A DNA stretch of 64,000 bases, taken from NCBI RefSeq assembly GCF_001591805.1, contig NZ_BCVP01000005.1, positions 62,001-126,000 of the forward strand, in the 5' to 3' direction. The notes below the pieces were generated by a model. It was not told where the DNA came from, did no database searches, and worked only from the letters and a program-made list of their open reading frames with translations. Below are positions 53,939 through 64,000 of the stretch, piece by piece. Numbering within the stretch: position 1 is the stretch's first letter; each line of letters begins with the position of its first letter. The DNA is from Neobacillus novalis NBRC 102450 (GTDB lineage: Bacteria > Bacillota > Bacilli > Bacillales > Cytobacillaceae). The translations under genes were made by a program, and so were the position numbers.

Positions 53939-54798
53939 TTGGCTCCACCCCCAATATTTACCTGTTTATGGATCATTATTTTTTTAAAGAAGATTGCCAG
54001 TACTAATATTAGCACCGCAAGCATGACAATGGTTCCCCCGGGAGCCAAGTCAAGATAATAGGCAGTGAAAAGGCCTCCAAGCACAGAAATTTCACCAAAA
54101 AGCACAGATAAGAAAATTGTCTGTTTAAACCCTTTCGCAAGGCGAATACTTGCGGCCACCGGTAACGTCATTAATGAAGAAACCAAAAGGATTCCAACAA
54201 TTCGCATCGAAGCCGCAATGACAAGTGCCACCATGACAATAAAAATGAAATGGATACTTTTCGCAGCAATTCCAGACGCTTTTGCGTGTTCCTCATCAAA
54301 GGAAAGTAAAAACAGCTCTTTATACAAAAAAATAATTACAAGTATAACCAGGATACTTATGATAAGAATGACCCATAAATCGGTTCTGCTGACAGCAGAT
54401 ACACTGCCAAATAAATAACTAAATAGATCTGTATTAAATCCATTGGCCAGTGAAATAAAAATAACCCCGAGCCCAATGCCGCTAGAGAGGATAATCGGAA
54501 TGGCCAGTTCCTGATAATGTTTATAGACACCTCTTAGTTTTTCAATAAACAATGACCCGCCCACTGAAAAAACCATTCCCATGTAAAGAGGATTTAAGCC
54601 GGCCATCGCCTGAAAATTCCTTTCAATGAGAAGGCTGGCAGCTATACCAGCCAGCGTCACATGACTAAGGGCATCAGCAATCAACGATAATCTTCTCACC
54701 ACAATAAATACCCCGAGCAATGGGGCAAGGATGCCAATCAGAATCCCAGTAAGGAAGGCATTTTGTAAAAATTCATAATGAAAAAGTCCTTGAATCAT
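53935..54798 (-). CDS. znuB: Zinc ABC transporter permease ZnuB
   Basis: 287 residues, eight or nine helices, ABC-3 family ([24 protein letters not shown]). Coupled by overlap to both zur and znuC. The zinc-binding lipoprotein is not in this operon. Confidence 0.92.
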   Translation of the reverse strand: MIQGLFHYEFLQNAFLTGILIGILAPLLGVFIVVRRLSLIADALSHVTLAGIAASLLIERNFQAMAGLNPLYMGMVFSVGGSLFIEKLRGVYKHYQELAIPIILSSGIGLGVIFISLANGFNTDLFSYLFGSVSAVSRTDLWVILIISILVILVIIFLYKELFLLSFDEEHAKASGIAAKSIHFIFIVMVALVIAASMRIVGILLVSSLMTLPVAASIRLAKGFKQTIFLSVLFGEISVLGGLFTAYYLDLAPGGTIVMLAVLILVLAIFFKKIMIHKQVNIGGGAK

Positions 54799-55568
54799 CT
54801 TCCAACACCCCCATGTTCATGGTGATGGGTAAGCAAATGAACATCATGACCATAAACTTTCGATACATCTTCATTTCTAAATTGTTCAAATTCATTCGTT
54901 TCTCCATGAAAATGCAAATATTTATTTAAACAGGCAACATGTGAGACCTTATCCGATATTGTACCAATATCATGGGTAACCAATAGCAGGGTAATATTGC
55001 GGTGTATATTTAAATCACCTAACATTTGATAAAAAGAATTAACATTTTCGGCATCAACGCCGACAGTTGGTTCATCAAGGATAAGCAGCCGCGGTTCACT
55101 TACAAGGGCACGGGCAATAAAAACCCGTTGCTGCTGTCCGCCTGATAGTTCGCCAATATTTCTGTTGCAATACCTTTTCATTCCGACCGCATCTAAGGCC
55201 TCATTTACTTTGATTGCATGTTCTTTTTTGAAAAATGTAAACAAGCCTAATTTTTTTGTTAAGCCACTTGCGACAACTTCAAATACGGTTGCTGGAAAAC
55301 CGGTGTTAAAGGAATTGGCCTTTTGTGATACATAGCCGACTTGCTGCCAGTCCTTAAATTTGCTAATTTCCTTCCCAAATAAAAGGATTTCCCCTGATTG
55401 CAGCCTTAATAAACCTAATATTAACTTTAATAAGGTCGATTTCCCCGACCCGTTTGGACCGACAATTGCCAAAAAGGAACTATCCGGAATCGTCATATTG
55501 ATATTCTCAAGGACAGTATCCTTTTCATAGCGGTAGGATAATTGTTTTATTTCAATAATTGGTTGCAT
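54795..55568 (-). CDS. znuC: Zinc ABC transporter ATP-binding protein ZnuC
   Basis: 257 residues. Walker A GPNGSGKST, signature LSGGQQQR, Walker B LLILDEPTVGVD. His-rich tail ([12 protein letters not shown]) as in zinc systems. First gene of the operon behind a Zur box. Confidence 0.93.
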   Translation of the reverse strand: MQPIIEIKQLSYRYEKDTVLENINMTIPDSSFLAIVGPNGSGKSTLLKLILGLLRLQSGEILLFGKEISKFKDWQQVGYVSQKANSFNTGFPATVFEVVASGLTKKLGLFTFFKKEHAIKVNEALDAVGMKRYCNRNIGELSGGQQQRVFIARALVSEPRLLILDEPTVGVDAENVNSFYQMLGDLNIHRNITLLLVTHDIGTISDKVSHVACLNKYLHFHGETNEFEQFRNEDVSKVYGHDVHLLTHHHEHGGVGR

Positions 55569-55591
55569 AACTGCACTCTCACCCTTAATAT

Positions 55592-55611
55592 ATAAGAATC
55601 ATTCCGATTTA
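55592..55611 (-). promoter_or_regulatory. znuC: Zur box before znuC
   Basis: Minus strand AAATCGGAATGATTCTTAT fits the Fur-family Zur consensus AAATCGTAATnATTACGATTT with a dyad about ATGAT. It lies just before the znuC-znuB-zur operon, so zinc shuts off uptake and zur itself. Confidence 0.75.
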
Positions 55612-55746
55612 ACTTAAAGTAGTATACAATAGGCCCATCCACTTTGTAAAGGCTGCAGGCTTTTGATTAATACTAAGCAAAAGTAATAATCCATTGTAAC
55701 ACTCCTGACTCTTCCTCATACATTAGCATGGAGGAGTGGTGAGAGA

Positions 55747-56004
55747 GTGAAAATATTTGAAAACATCATTAATCATAAGATTAACACGATAACCGCTGAT
55801 GAACTGTTAAAGTATGCCCAGCAATTTAATGTTTCGATAAATAGGCATCAGGCGAGAAAAATTGCCGAATACTTAAGAGGTAAAAATATCAATATATTTG
55901 ATGATGGACAGCGGGCCCAATTAGTGAAACAAATTGCCAAATTGGCCGGATCCGAAACAGCACGTGAAGTAAACAAATTATTTATGCAGTTTACAAAACA
56001 ATAA
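55747..56004 (+). CDS. yqfT: DUF2624 protein (YqfT)
   Basis: 85 residues from GTG with GGAGGAGTGG upstream. MKIFENIINHKINTITADELLKYA is the DUF2624 signature. Small helical cytosolic protein of unknown function; conserved beside nfo. Confidence 0.87.
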   Translation: MKIFENIINHKINTITADELLKYAQQFNVSINRHQARKIAEYLRGKNINIFDDGQRAQLVKQIAKLAGSETAREVNKLFMQFTKQ

Positions 56005-56034
56005 GTAAAAACTCAAGCCGACGGCGTCTTTAGC

Positions 56035-56077
56035 TAGACAATAAAAAGCTGTGCCCACCGCACAGCTTTTTATTGTG
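56035..56077. terminator. Bidirectional terminator between yqfT and nfo
   Basis: ACAATAAAAAGCTGTGC and GCACAGCTTTTTATTGT form a long stem around a short loop. Confidence 0.9.
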
Positions 56078-56082
56078 AAAAA

Positions 56083-56976
56083 TTACCCCTCCATGATCCG
56101 ATCTAGCAGGTCTTCGTTGAACTGCTGATTGCGAAGCATGTCGATTTCGAATTTATAGGGTGCTTTTTTATTGTTCTTATCCTCACCAACATATGGGGTT
56201 TCTAGGATTTTAGGGACATCAGTCAGCTGTGGATGATGAACAATGTAATTGAGTGCCTTAAAACCGATATGACCGAACCCGATATTTTCATGTCGGTCCT
56301 TTCTCATTCCCACCGCATTTTTACTGTCATTGATATGGAGTACCTTAAGCTTCTCCAGGCCAATAATTTTATCGAACTCATTTAAGACACCGTCGAAGTC
56401 CTCGACAATGTTATAGCCAGCATCATGGGTATGACAGGTGTCGAAACAAACAGAGAGTTTATCACTAAAGTTAACACCGTCGATAATCATTGCTAATTCC
56501 TCAAATGATTTACCGCACTCCGAACCTTTCCCGGCCATTGTTTCCAAGGCAATTTGGAGCTGCTCCTTGCCAGTTAAAACTTCATTTAAGCCTTCGATAA
56601 TTCTCTTAATTCCGGCTTCTGTACCGGCACCTACATGGGCACCAGGATGGAGAACAATTTGCTTTGCACCAATCGCCTCCGTTCTTTCAATTTCGGTGCG
56701 AAGAAATCTTACTCCCAAGTCAAACGTATCTGGATTGGTGGTATTTCCGATATTAATAATATAGGGAGCGTGGACAACAATTTCTGAAATCCCGTTTTCC
56801 TCCATATGCCTTCTCCCGGCCTCAATATTCAAGTCTTCAATTTTCTTTCTTCTGGTGTTTTGCGGTGCGCCCGTATAGACCATAAATGTATTGGCACCAT
56901 ATGTTACCGCCTCATGACTTGCTGCTAGGAGCATATCTTTTCCACTCATTGAAACGTGTGAGCCAATTTTCAACAT
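56083..56976 (-). CDS. nfo: Endonuclease IV (apurinic/apyrimidinic)
   Basis: 297 residues, xylose-isomerase-like TIM barrel. Trinuclear zinc ligands in [30 protein letters not shown] and HINDSKN...[11 protein letters not shown]. Cuts abasic sites in base-excision repair, including spores. nfo-cshB neighbours as in B. subtilis. Confidence 0.95.
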   Translation of the reverse strand: MLKIGSHVSMSGKDMLLAASHEAVTYGANTFMVYTGAPQNTRRKKIEDLNIEAGRRHMEENGISEIVVHAPYIINIGNTTNPDTFDLGVRFLRTEIERTEAIGAKQIVLHPGAHVGAGTEAGIKRIIEGLNEVLTGKEQLQIALETMAGKGSECGKSFEELAMIIDGVNFSDKLSVCFDTCHTHDAGYNIVEDFDGVLNEFDKIIGLEKLKVLHINDSKNAVGMRKDRHENIGFGHIGFKALNYIVHHPQLTDVPKILETPYVGEDKNNKKAPYKFEIDMLRNQQFNEDLLDRIMEG

Positions 56977-56998
56977 TCCATTCTCTCCCTGCTGACGC

Positions 56999-58315
56999 TT
57001 ATTTTTTCCTTTGATCTATTCTTCGTTTCCGTTTTTTAATTTTATCCATTTCCCATTGCATTTTCTTTTTATAACCTGGCTTCACTTTTTGTGGTTTTTT
57101 AACCATCGATTTGGCTATTTTTTCCGCATCATCTTCTTTCCTGACGCGGGTCTTTCTTTTATTTCTTTCATCCACCTCAACAAATCCATCCTTTTTGAGA
57201 TCGACATTCTGAAATTGAATCCCCATTTTTTCTAAACGATTTAAGGCATCTTCATCGGAAAGTTCATAAACCGTTAGTGCAATCCCTGAATTACCTGCCC
57301 GTGCCGTTCTTCCTACCCGGTGGATATAAAAATCTAAGTCTGATGGAAGCTCATAATTAATGATATGGCTGACTCCCTCAATATCAATTCCTCTAGAAGC
57401 AAGATCGGTGGCAACGATATATTGGTATTCCAAATCCTGAATCTGCTTCATCATTTTTTTTCGTTCGCGCGGGTTTAAATCACCATGAACACGGCCGACC
57501 TTTAAACCTTTTTCAATTAAGAAGCCGGCAACTTCTTCAGCCATTTTTTTCGTATTCGTAAACACAATCGCTAAATACGGGTTGTATTGTACTAGCACAT
57601 CGTGAACAAGCTGCTTTTTATTACGATGTCTTGAAGGCAGAAGATAATGCTCCAAGTTTTCTGCTGCCTTTCTTTTTGAATCAATCTGTACCATTTTTGG
57701 ATTTTCCATATATTTTTTTAAGAATGGTTTTAATTTTTCCGGAATGGTTGCTGAAAAGACGAGCATCTGCAGGTTTTCTGGCATTTTTGCCGCTACCTGG
57801 TCCAAATCTTCAATAAATCCCATATCGAGCATCATATCAGCTTCATCAACAACAAGGACTTCCGAGGTATGAATAAAAAGAGCCTTCTCAATCATAAGGT
57901 CTTTAATTCGGCCAGGTGTCCCAACGACAATATGCGGCTGTACCTTCAATTTCTCAATCGTACGCTGCTTGTCCGTCCCGCCAACATAGCATCTTGTCAT
58001 GATGGGGCTTTCAGGATTGCATTGTTCTGTTACCTTCAAGATTTGGTGATAAATTTGCGTCGCCAATTCCCTTGTCGGTGCGGTAATAACGGCTTGAACT
58101 TCCTGCTTGTCCGGATTTATTTTTTCAAGGATTGGCAAAACATAGGCAAATGTTTTACCGGTTCCAGTTTGCGATTGGCCGATTGCACTTTCCCCTTTTA
58201 ATACGAGCGGAATCATCCGTTCCTGGATTTCAGTCGGCTCATAAAATCCAAACTTATTCAGGGATTCTATAATAAATGGTTGAAGCTTAAAACGATTAAA
58301 ACGATTTTCTTTCAT
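56999..58315 (-). CDS. cshB: DEAD-box RNA helicase CshB
   Basis: 438 residues. Q motif and GxGKT ([11 protein letters not shown]), DEAD ([13 protein letters not shown]), SAT (FSATIP), and HRVGRTAR. The C-terminal ~60 residues are strongly basic ([18 protein letters not shown]), an RNA-binding tail. Cold-shock and RNA metabolism role. Confidence 0.94.
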   Translation of the reverse strand: MKENRFNRFKLQPFIIESLNKFGFYEPTEIQERMIPLVLKGESAIGQSQTGTGKTFAYVLPILEKINPDKQEVQAVITAPTRELATQIYHQILKVTEQCNPESPIMTRCYVGGTDKQRTIEKLKVQPHIVVGTPGRIKDLMIEKALFIHTSEVLVVDEADMMLDMGFIEDLDQVAAKMPENLQMLVFSATIPEKLKPFLKKYMENPKMVQIDSKRKAAENLEHYLLPSRHRNKKQLVHDVLVQYNPYLAIVFTNTKKMAEEVAGFLIEKGLKVGRVHGDLNPRERKKMMKQIQDLEYQYIVATDLASRGIDIEGVSHIINYELPSDLDFYIHRVGRTARAGNSGIALTVYELSDEDALNRLEKMGIQFQNVDLKKDGFVEVDERNKRKTRVRKEDDAEKIAKSMVKKPQKVKPGYKKKMQWEMDKIKKRKRRIDQRKK

Positions 58316-58578
58316 GTATTTGCTCCTTATTATTAAAATAATCTAGTGATTATGGAGTGTCTTTCTTGCCCTTCAAGAGCTTCCACTTTTCTTTCCATCA
58401 TGTAATTATAGTAAAGTTTCTCTTAAATCACCAGCTAACAATCCATTTATTCTAATCTTTTACCGTAAATTCATTTTTTAACATCAAATTTTGTTTATTC
58501 TTGTGTTTAATACCTAAACCAAATTAGGTTATTTGCATAATTTAATGTATGAAGTTCATTTGAAGGGATGTTATAGGT

Positions 58579-59262
58579 ATGATGCCAAGACCAGGAATGC
58601 CCATGCAGGGCGGAATGGGGGCAGGTCTATTTGGAGGAAGAGGAGCAATGGGTCCTATGGCCGGTAGAGCGATGATGGGGCCAGGGGCTAGTCCATTTGG
58701 CGGCGGCGGCCAGATGATGGGGCAAATGATGGGCCGCCAAATGGGTAGAGGCGGCGGCGGCTTACTTTCGAGAATTCTCGGCGGCGGAGCGCGAGCCGGT
58801 GGCGGCGGCCCGGGTGGACTAATGGGTATGCAAGGTGCCGGAAGAGCGGCATCAGGAGGCGGCGGCTTACTCAAATCCTTAGCAAACCCCGGGGGAATAT
58901 CAGGGTTTCTGAATAATACCCAGAATGTGCTGAAGACAGCACAGTCATTTGGTCCGATGATTCAGCAGTATGGCCCAATGGTCAGAAATCTTCCTGCCAT
59001 GTGGAGGCTTTATAAAGGCTTCAAAAATGCAAAAGGGACAGAAGTAGAATCCGATGAAAAAAATAAGAAGACTAATGCCAAAATAAGTGAAGAGTCATCT
59101 GAAAACAGAACCTCACGGAAAAAAACCGGCCAGAAAAGACCTCGAACAAGTTCCAAAATAAGCATTCAGCGGTCAAGTGGTGACAGGAGAAGGCAGCCTT
59201 CAAGTTCACATAAAAGGAGCCCATCCCCAAAAGGAAGTTCCGTTCCTAAAATGTATATATAA
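58579..59262 (+). CDS. yqfQ: YqfQ/VrrA-family glycine-rich protein
   Basis: 227 residues. N-terminal ~95 residues are glycine/methionine-rich low complexity (GGRGAMGPMAGRAMMGPG, MMGQMMGRQMGRGGGG), the middle is FLNNTQNVLKTAQSFGPMIQQYGP, and the C-terminus is basic, Ser/Lys/Arg-rich. Matches YqfQ/VrrA, a protein known for repeat variation in the B. cereus group and linked to spores in B. subtilis. GAAGGGAT precedes the ATG. The repeats should vary between strains. Confidence 0.85.
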   Translation: MMPRPGMPMQGGMGAGLFGGRGAMGPMAGRAMMGPGASPFGGGGQMMGQMMGRQMGRGGGGLLSRILGGGARAGGGGPGGLMGMQGAGRAASGGGGLLKSLANPGGISGFLNNTQNVLKTAQSFGPMIQQYGPMVRNLPAMWRLYKGFKNAKGTEVESDEKNKKTNAKISEESSENRTSRKKTGQKRPRTSSKISIQRSSGDRRRQPSSSHKRSPSPKGSSVPKMYI

Positions 59263-59264
59263 GT

Positions 59265-59296
59265 AAAGAATGCTGTGTCTCCGCAGCATTCTTTTT
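59265..59296 (+). terminator. Terminator of yqfQ
   Basis: AAAGAATGCTG and CAGCATTCTTT, then TT. Confidence 0.85.
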
Positions 59297-59404
59297 ATTT
59301 GGTCAAATTAATTTAGATAAATTGTATCTTTGTAATATACCTATTAGTTTTATATAATATAAATATAGACTAGTAAACAATGTCTTTTTAGGGGGACTTC
59401 ATAT

Positions 59405-60352
59405 ATGCAAATTATCAAAATCTCGCCGCGCGGGTACTGTTATGGGGTTGTCGATGCAATGGTCATCGCAAGAAATGCCGCATTAGATAAATCTTTGCCG
59501 CGCCCAATCTACATTTTAGGAATGATTGTTCATAATAAACATGTAACCGATGCTTTCGAGGAAGAAGGAATTATTACCCTTGACGGCAAAAACCGTAAGG
59601 ATATTCTCGATAAAGTCGATAGTGGTACCGTAATTTTTACTGCCCATGGAATATCTCCGGAAGTCCGTGAGCTTGCGAAAACCAAAGGTCTGGTAACAAT
59701 TGATGCCACATGTCCTGATGTGACCAGAACCCATGACCTGATTGAAGAGAAAACAAAACAAGGTTTTCAAGTGATCTATATCGGGAAAAAAGGGCATCCA
59801 GAACCAGAAGGAGCTGTTGGTGTAGCACCAGATATGGTCCATCTAGTTGAAACTCCTAATGATGTTGAAGCGTTAACGGTTGAAAGTGAAAAACTTATTG
59901 TTACCAACCAAACAACCATGAGCCAGTGGGATGTCTCCGATACAATGAAAAAAGTCCAGGAAAAATATCCTCATGTGGAAGTTTATAATGAAATTTGTCA
60001 TGCGACCCAAATCCGTCAGGAAGCAGTTGCAGAACAGGCAACCGAAGCGGATGTGACGATTGTTGTCGGCGATCCAATGAGTAATAATTCCAATCGGCTT
60101 GCCCAGGTTTCGGAGGAAATTGCCGGAACAAAGGCCTACCGCATCGCTGATATTACCGAATTAAAAATTGATTGGATTAAGGATGCCAAAAATGTTGCCG
60201 TTACATCAGGTGCCTCAACGCCAACACCAATAACAAAAGAGGTCATCACGTTCCTTGAACAATTCGACCCAAATAACGAAGCGACCTGGGAACTTAGTAA
60301 AAAGGTCCAATTAAGCAGAATTTTGCCTAAAGTAAAAAAGACAGTCGAATAA
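59405..60352 (+). CDS. ispH: 4-hydroxy-3-methylbut-2-enyl diphosphate reductase IspH
   Basis: 315 residues, AGGGGG site. [4Fe-4S] cysteines C12 (RGYCYGV), C103 ([10 protein letters not shown]) and the one in [23 protein letters not shown] near the end. Last step of the MEP pathway, giving IPP and DMAPP. Confidence 0.96.
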   Translation: MQIIKISPRGYCYGVVDAMVIARNAALDKSLPRPIYILGMIVHNKHVTDAFEEEGIITLDGKNRKDILDKVDSGTVIFTAHGISPEVRELAKTKGLVTIDATCPDVTRTHDLIEEKTKQGFQVIYIGKKGHPEPEGAVGVAPDMVHLVETPNDVEALTVESEKLIVTNQTTMSQWDVSDTMKKVQEKYPHVEVYNEICHATQIRQEAVAEQATEADVTIVVGDPMSNNSNRLAQVSEEIAGTKAYRIADITELKIDWIKDAKNVAVTSGASTPTPITKEVITFLEQFDPNNEATWELSKKVQLSRILPKVKKTVE

Positions 60353-60467
60353 GATAGAAAAAAGAACCGCGTCTAATTGTAAGTAGTTCAGATAATGTAA
60401 GAAAATTTAAACCAACACTGTAATTTTTACATTAATTACGCCCGAATTGAAGTAAAAATAACCCATT

Positions 60468-60497
60468 AAAACGCTTGGAAAATCGCCCAAGCGTTTT
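60468..60497 (+). terminator. Terminator downstream of ispH
   Basis: AAACGCTTGG and CCAAGCGTTT around an 8-base loop, then TTGTT. Confidence 0.8.
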
Positions 60498-60724
60498 TGT
60501 TAGGGTTTAACCTATTCTTTTTTAAAAATACCTTTAACAAATTCTTCCTTGAATCAGTGTATTCATTTACTCCTGTGGAAGGACTTGTTTAGATATTCTA
60601 ACTTTATCTCTAGATCCGGTTTACCGTATGCATCAAAATAGGTGCTCTTGGATTTTTGAGATAAAGCCTACTCCCTTATATATAAGATGTCTTGTCCTTA
60701 ATCAAGTAACCAGAAAAAGTAAAA

Positions 60725-60910
60725 TAAGCGGAGATTTTCCGGTTAAATGCAGATTGGAGCTCGTTTCGGGGTAAATAAGGGGAGATTTTCCGATTATGCA
60801 AAGAAAAATCCCCCATTTTCGAGTTTTTCGAGTCAATAGGCGGAATTTCTCCGTCTATTTAAGCCATTTCTATTAATAATTATTAATTAAGCGGAATTTC
60901 TCCCTCTATG
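60725..60910. repeat. Four short imperfect palindromic repeats
   Basis: Copies: TAAGCGGAGATTTTCCGGTTA (60725), a GGGGAGATTTTCCGATTA copy (60779), TAGGCGGAATTTCTCCGTCTA (60837) and TTAAGCGGAATTTCTCCCTC (60887). GGAGATTTTCC and GGAATTTCTCC are reverse complements of related cores (GGAAAATCTCC / GGAGAAATTCC), so copies stand in both orientations. Confidence 0.65.
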
Positions 60911-61095
60911 TATCATATTGGGTGCTTAACATGATCCCCCAACCTATAAGTCCGGACCCTCTTGACCCTAAATGTTTTTCTACCAGCTTATAAAGGTCAA
61001 TAAAATTGGTACTTAAAATGGTAATACAAATGACAGAAGTTTTGATCCTCTTTTTTAATTGTACAATATTTATTGTCCATCATAATGCCTTTGTT

Positions 61096-62211
61096 TTATA
61101 GAAATTGAAAAGGATCCGTATTGACTTCAGAAGGAAAAATCTCGACTTCATAGCCTGATTCCTGGCACATCTTTTCTAATGCAGCAGTTAGCCCTTTTTT
61201 CATTACTTTTTCGACATTATGGCCTGGATCAATCATGTTCAAGCCTTGCATCATCGCATCGTGGGCGGTGTGGTAATAAATATCCCCTGTCACATAGACA
61301 TCTGCCCCTTTAAATTTGGCATTCATGAAATATTTATTGCCATCCCCGCCTAAAACGGCAACCTTTTTTACCTTTGTGGCTAAATCACCCACTACACGTA
61401 CTTTATCCACTTCAAGTGCTGTTTTCACCTTTTCCGCGAATACAGCTAAGGTCATTTCTTCGACCTTCCCAATTCTGCCAAGCCCAAGAACTTCCCCTTT
61501 ATTTTCGAGCGCATACACATCATACGCAACCTCCTCATATGGATGTGCCTTAATCATTGCCGTAATCGTCTTCTTCAGAAGCGGCTCGGGAACAATGGTC
61601 TCAATCCGCACTTCATCCACTTCCTCTAACCGGCCAGCCTGCCCCAAAAATGGACTGGTTTCCTCCCCGGGCAGGAACCGTCCCGTACCAGTTGCTGAGA
61701 ACGAACAATGGCTATAATTGCCGATAAAGCCTGCACCTGCATTGCCCAAGACCTGCCTAATCTCTTCTGCATGACTAGCCGGGACATAAACAACTAATTT
61801 CTTTAGCTTTGTATCAAAAGTCGGGACAAGTACCTCTGCATCTTCTAAACCTAGCGCCGCTGCCAGTAAATCGTTCACCCCGCCCTTTGCGACATCAAGG
61901 TTGGTATGAGCTGCATAGACAGCGATATCGTGTTTAACTAATTTTTCTATCATTTTCCCTTGAACTGTATCGGTCAGCAAGTTTTTAAGCGGGCGATAAA
62001 TGATCGGATGATGGGCAATAATCAGCTGCACCTTTTTTTCAATCGCTTCGTCGATTACATTTTCGAGGACATCAAGGGCAATCATTATCCGCTCAATCTT
62101 TTTGTTTAAACGGCCGATTTGTAAGCCAATTTTGTCCCCTTCCATCGCCAACCCTTTCGGTGAAAACTGTTCAAATAATTGAATGATTTCATGTCCATTA
62201 GGATTTTTCAT
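61096..62211 (-). CDS. yqfO: Nif3-like dinuclear metal-centre protein YqfO
   Basis: 371 residues. Nif3 ends with metal-binding HHP (IIAHHPIIYRPL) and H..E (DPGHNVEKVM), and a central CutA/PII-like insert (residues ~130-230) that marks the YqfO subgroup. Function uncertain (annotated as GTP cyclohydrolase 1 type 2 homologue). Overlaps trmK by 14 bases. Confidence 0.93.
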   Translation of the reverse strand: MKNPNGHEIIQLFEQFSPKGLAMEGDKIGLQIGRLNKKIERIMIALDVLENVIDEAIEKKVQLIIAHHPIIYRPLKNLLTDTVQGKMIEKLVKHDIAVYAAHTNLDVAKGGVNDLLAAALGLEDAEVLVPTFDTKLKKLVVYVPASHAEEIRQVLGNAGAGFIGNYSHCSFSATGTGRFLPGEETSPFLGQAGRLEEVDEVRIETIVPEPLLKKTITAMIKAHPYEEVAYDVYALENKGEVLGLGRIGKVEEMTLAVFAEKVKTALEVDKVRVVGDLATKVKKVAVLGGDGNKYFMNAKFKGADVYVTGDIYYHTAHDAMMQGLNMIDPGHNVEKVMKKGLTAALEKMCQESGYEVEIFPSEVNTDPFQFL

Positions 62212-62917
62212 TTTCCAAAGCCTCCTCTACTAGTTTCATCTTATTGATTAGCTCTTGTTTCTTTTCGTTTGTTTCGGCAGTCTTGGCTGCCCCTTCAAGT
62301 GCCCCGTAAATACGTTGCCAATTTTTCTTTTCTGCTGCCCATTTCTTCCTGAAGACCGCATCTTGTTTTTTTACAAGGAATGGCCCTAGTAAAAGCCCCA
62401 TATCTACATTCGTTCTGTACGGCTTGTAAGGATCACCTTTTTCACCAATTAAAACCTCATAAATTTTTCCATCTTCCTCAATTATTTCTTCGGCAACAAG
62501 CTCCCAGTTGTTGGCTAAAAACCATTTTCGAATCGATATCGCACTAAGATTCGGCTGGAGTACAAGCCGGTTGACCGAATCCAGCTTGTTTTTCCCATTT
62601 TCTAAAATATTTTTAATTAAAGTGCCGCCCATGCCGGCGATGGTAATGCAATCCACTTCTCCCGGCTGAATCACTTCAAGACCGTCACCCATTCGTACAG
62701 AAATAATATCAGATAACCCTTCTGACAAGACATTTCTTTCAGCCGATTGATAGGGGCCCACAGCCACTTCACCTGCAACGGCAAAGCGAATGCCGACATT
62801 TTTCGCTAAGTAACAAGGCAAATAGGCATGGTCGGAGCCAATATCTGCAATTCTTGCTCCTTCAGTTACATATTTAGCCACCGTTGCCAACCGGACTGAT
62901 AATTTATCTGTATTCAA
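62198..62917 (-). CDS. trmK: tRNA (adenine-N1)-methyltransferase TrmK (m1A22)
   Basis: 239 residues from TTG 62917 (GTGGTGG upstream). SAM motif VADIGSDHAYLPCYL-type (ADIGSDHAYL) and catalytic-region AGMGG..I, C-terminal coiled coil (residues ~185-239). Methylates A22 of tRNA. Confidence 0.92.
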   Translation of the reverse strand: MNTDKLSVRLATVAKYVTEGARIADIGSDHAYLPCYLAKNVGIRFAVAGEVAVGPYQSAERNVLSEGLSDIISVRMGDGLEVIQPGEVDCITIAGMGGTLIKNILENGKNKLDSVNRLVLQPNLSAISIRKWFLANNWELVAEEIIEEDGKIYEVLIGEKGDPYKPYRTNVDMGLLLGPFLVKKQDAVFRKKWAAEKKNWQRIYGALEGAAKTAETNEKKQELINKMKLVEEALENEKS

Positions 62918-62953
62918 AAATACCACCACTTCTTATGTATTTAGTTAGTATAA

Positions 62954-62988
62954 AAAAAGCCCTTTACAAATGCAAAGGACTTTTTTTT
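62954..62988 (-). terminator. Terminator of cccA
   Basis: Minus strand AAAAGTCCTTT and AAAGGGCTTTT (one mismatch) around an 8-base loop, T-run. Confidence 0.85.
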
Positions 62989-62992
62989 ATTA

Positions 62993-63358
62993 TTACTTAA
63001 TTTTCGAAATCCAATCTGCCATTGCATCAACTTGATCTGCTGGTACTAGACCTGCCGGCATACCGGTTCCTTTTCCGTTAACAAGGATATCCTTGACTTC
63101 ATCTTTTGATAACCCAGTACCTTTTAATGAAGGTCCCACTACTCCTTGATACTCACCACCGTGGCAGTTAATACAACCGGCACTTTTATAAAGGTCCTCG
63201 GGCTTAGCGGATGCCACTTCTTCTGTTTTCGCACCGCCTGCTCCTTTTTCCTTAGCAACCTCTTTCATATCATTAAGACCTTTGAAAGACAAGATAAATA
63301 CCAGGACAATTCCAAAAACCAAAATGATAATGTAAGGAATAGCTGGATTTTTCTTCAT
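62993..63358 (-). CDS. cccA: Cytochrome c-550 (CccA)
   Basis: 121 residues. Lys-rich start, one membrane anchor (YIIILVFGIVLVFILSF), Ala/Lys linker, then class I cytochrome c with heme motif CINCH and Met ligand in GTGMPAG. Carries electrons on the outer face of the membrane. Confidence 0.94.
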   Translation of the reverse strand: MKKNPAIPYIIILVFGIVLVFILSFKGLNDMKEVAKEKGAGGAKTEEVASAKPEDLYKSAGCINCHGGEYQGVVGPSLKGTGLSKDEVKDILVNGKGTGMPAGLVPADQVDAMADWISKIK

Positions 63359-63488
63359 AATAATACCTCCCTTATGTACGTAACTCTGTTAAATAAAAAA
63401 TCGTTTACAAACAACTACTATTTTACTTGAAAAAGAACAGAAGGAAAAGCCCTAAACTTATTTTATCACTATAATCTTTGTAAAAAAG

Positions 63489-63535
63489 AAAAAAGAGGCA
63501 GTATAATAAAAAATTATCTTTTCAGCCTCTTATTA
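63489..63535 (-). terminator. Terminator after acyl-CoA dehydrogenase gene
   Basis: Minus strand AAGAGGC and GCCTCTT around a 24-base AT-rich loop, then TTTTT. Confidence 0.6.
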
Positions 63536-63553
63536 TCTTCCCCTATTTAGTTA

Positions 63554-64000
63554 TTAACAACCAATTAATCGTGAAATAACCATTCGCTGAACTTCAGATG
63601 TTCCTTCACCAATTTCCAGCAGCTTCGCATCACGCATCATTCTCTCAACATGATATTCCTTCATATAGCCGTAACCGCCATGAATTTGGACGGCTTGGTC
63701 CGTCACTTCCATGCACATTTCTGAAGCATACAGCTTACACATGGCAGCTTCCTTTGAAAACGGTCTTCCCTGGTCTTTTAACCAGGCGGCCTTATACACC
63801 ATATTTCGTGCTAATTCAATTTTCATTGCCATATCGGCTAGCTTAAACTGAATCGCTTGAAAGGAGGAAATCGATTTACCGAACTGTTTCCGTTCCTTCG
63901 CATAGGCAAGGGCCTTTTCATACGCCCCCTGAGCAATCCCTACCGCCATTGCTCCAATCCCTATACGTCCGCCATCAAGTGTAATTAAAAACTGTCTAAA
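63554..64000 (-). CDS. Acyl-CoA dehydrogenase, C-terminal part (cut by window)
   Basis: The frame is open to the window edge (149 codons, starting [25 protein letters not shown]; the ATG at 63949 is internal). C-terminal all-helical domain with [37 protein letters not shown] and [11 protein letters not shown] (the catalytic Glu is in this last region for short/medium-chain enzymes). FAD-dependent first step of beta-oxidation. Confidence 0.92.
   Translation of the reverse strand, partial: FRQFLITLDGGRIGIGAMAVGIAQGAYEKALAYAKERKQFGKSISSFQAIQFKLADMAMKIELARNMVYKAAWLKDQGRPFSKEAAMCKLYASEMCMEVTDQAVQIHGGYGYMKEYHVERMMRDAKLLEIGEGTSEVQRMVISRLIGC

Larger units (their letters stand above)
60353..61095. 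other. 743-base intergenic region
   Basis: No gene seen. It holds a terminator (60468-60497) and four related short palindromic repeats (60725-60910). Confidence 0.6.

Noticed and set aside
58542..58874. 110-codon proline-rich reverse frame under yqfQ.
   Set aside because: Shadow of the glycine-rich coding repeats on the other strand.

Overview
The window looks like a low-GC Bacillaceae chromosome (Bacillus/Neobacillus-like). From the comG operon to cccA the gene content and order follow the Bacillus subtilis comG - yqg - yqf region. Ribosome-binding sites are strong AGGAGG types, and most genes end at clear intrinsic terminators.

Positions 1-7960 hold most of a Tn7/Tn5053-like transposon: a TniQ-like C-terminal piece cut by the window edge, a TnsB-type DDE transposase, a TnsC-type AAA ATPase, a full TniQ, and a two-gene cargo. 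Its probable right end (..ACATAACA, 7960) abuts the last third of comGA, so it appears to have inserted inside comGA. Intact comGB follows, and then comGC is split by a second, unrelated element of about 13.4 kb (9464-22900). That element has a large serine recombinase at its right end. Its attL and attR share an AAA core. Precise excision would restore a 108-codon comGC in frame, and the deduced attP is a clean dyad. Natural competence is therefore hit twice in one operon, while comGB, D, E, F and G remain open.

The 13.4 kb element is the most unusual part. Reading it base by base I find only five CpG dinucleotides, all in TCG context, although its base composition would predict several hundred. 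The loss covers genes and intergenic DNA alike. The element carries a HEPN-motif protein behind a membrane protein, two paralogous HNH nucleases (one frameshifted), a second HEPN-motif protein, several HTH and small proteins, a winged-helix protein that might be a replication initiator, a C-tract array with about 19-20 bp periodicity, and a strong G-quadruplex motif. I see no DNA methyltransferase in it.

From 23072 to 64000 the chromosome is conventional: comGD-GG, yqzE, an Fe-S-type HTH regulator sharing a GTTAAC operator with a MidA-like methyltransferase gene, yqgX, yqgU, glcK, yqgQ, gluP (rhomboid), ldh, 5-formyl-THF cyclo-ligase, rpmG, a DUF4912/glycosyltransferase group, the phosphate transport operon pstSCAB1B2-phoU behind PhoP repeats, pbpA, yqgE, sodA, an Fnr-like regulator, yqgC, yqgB, ispG, yqfX, yqfW, zur-znuB-znuC behind a Zur box, yqfT, nfo, cshB, yqfQ, ispH, yqfO, trmK, cccA and the 3' end of an acyl-CoA dehydrogenase gene. 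I worked by eye. Family names are from motif recognition, not database searches.
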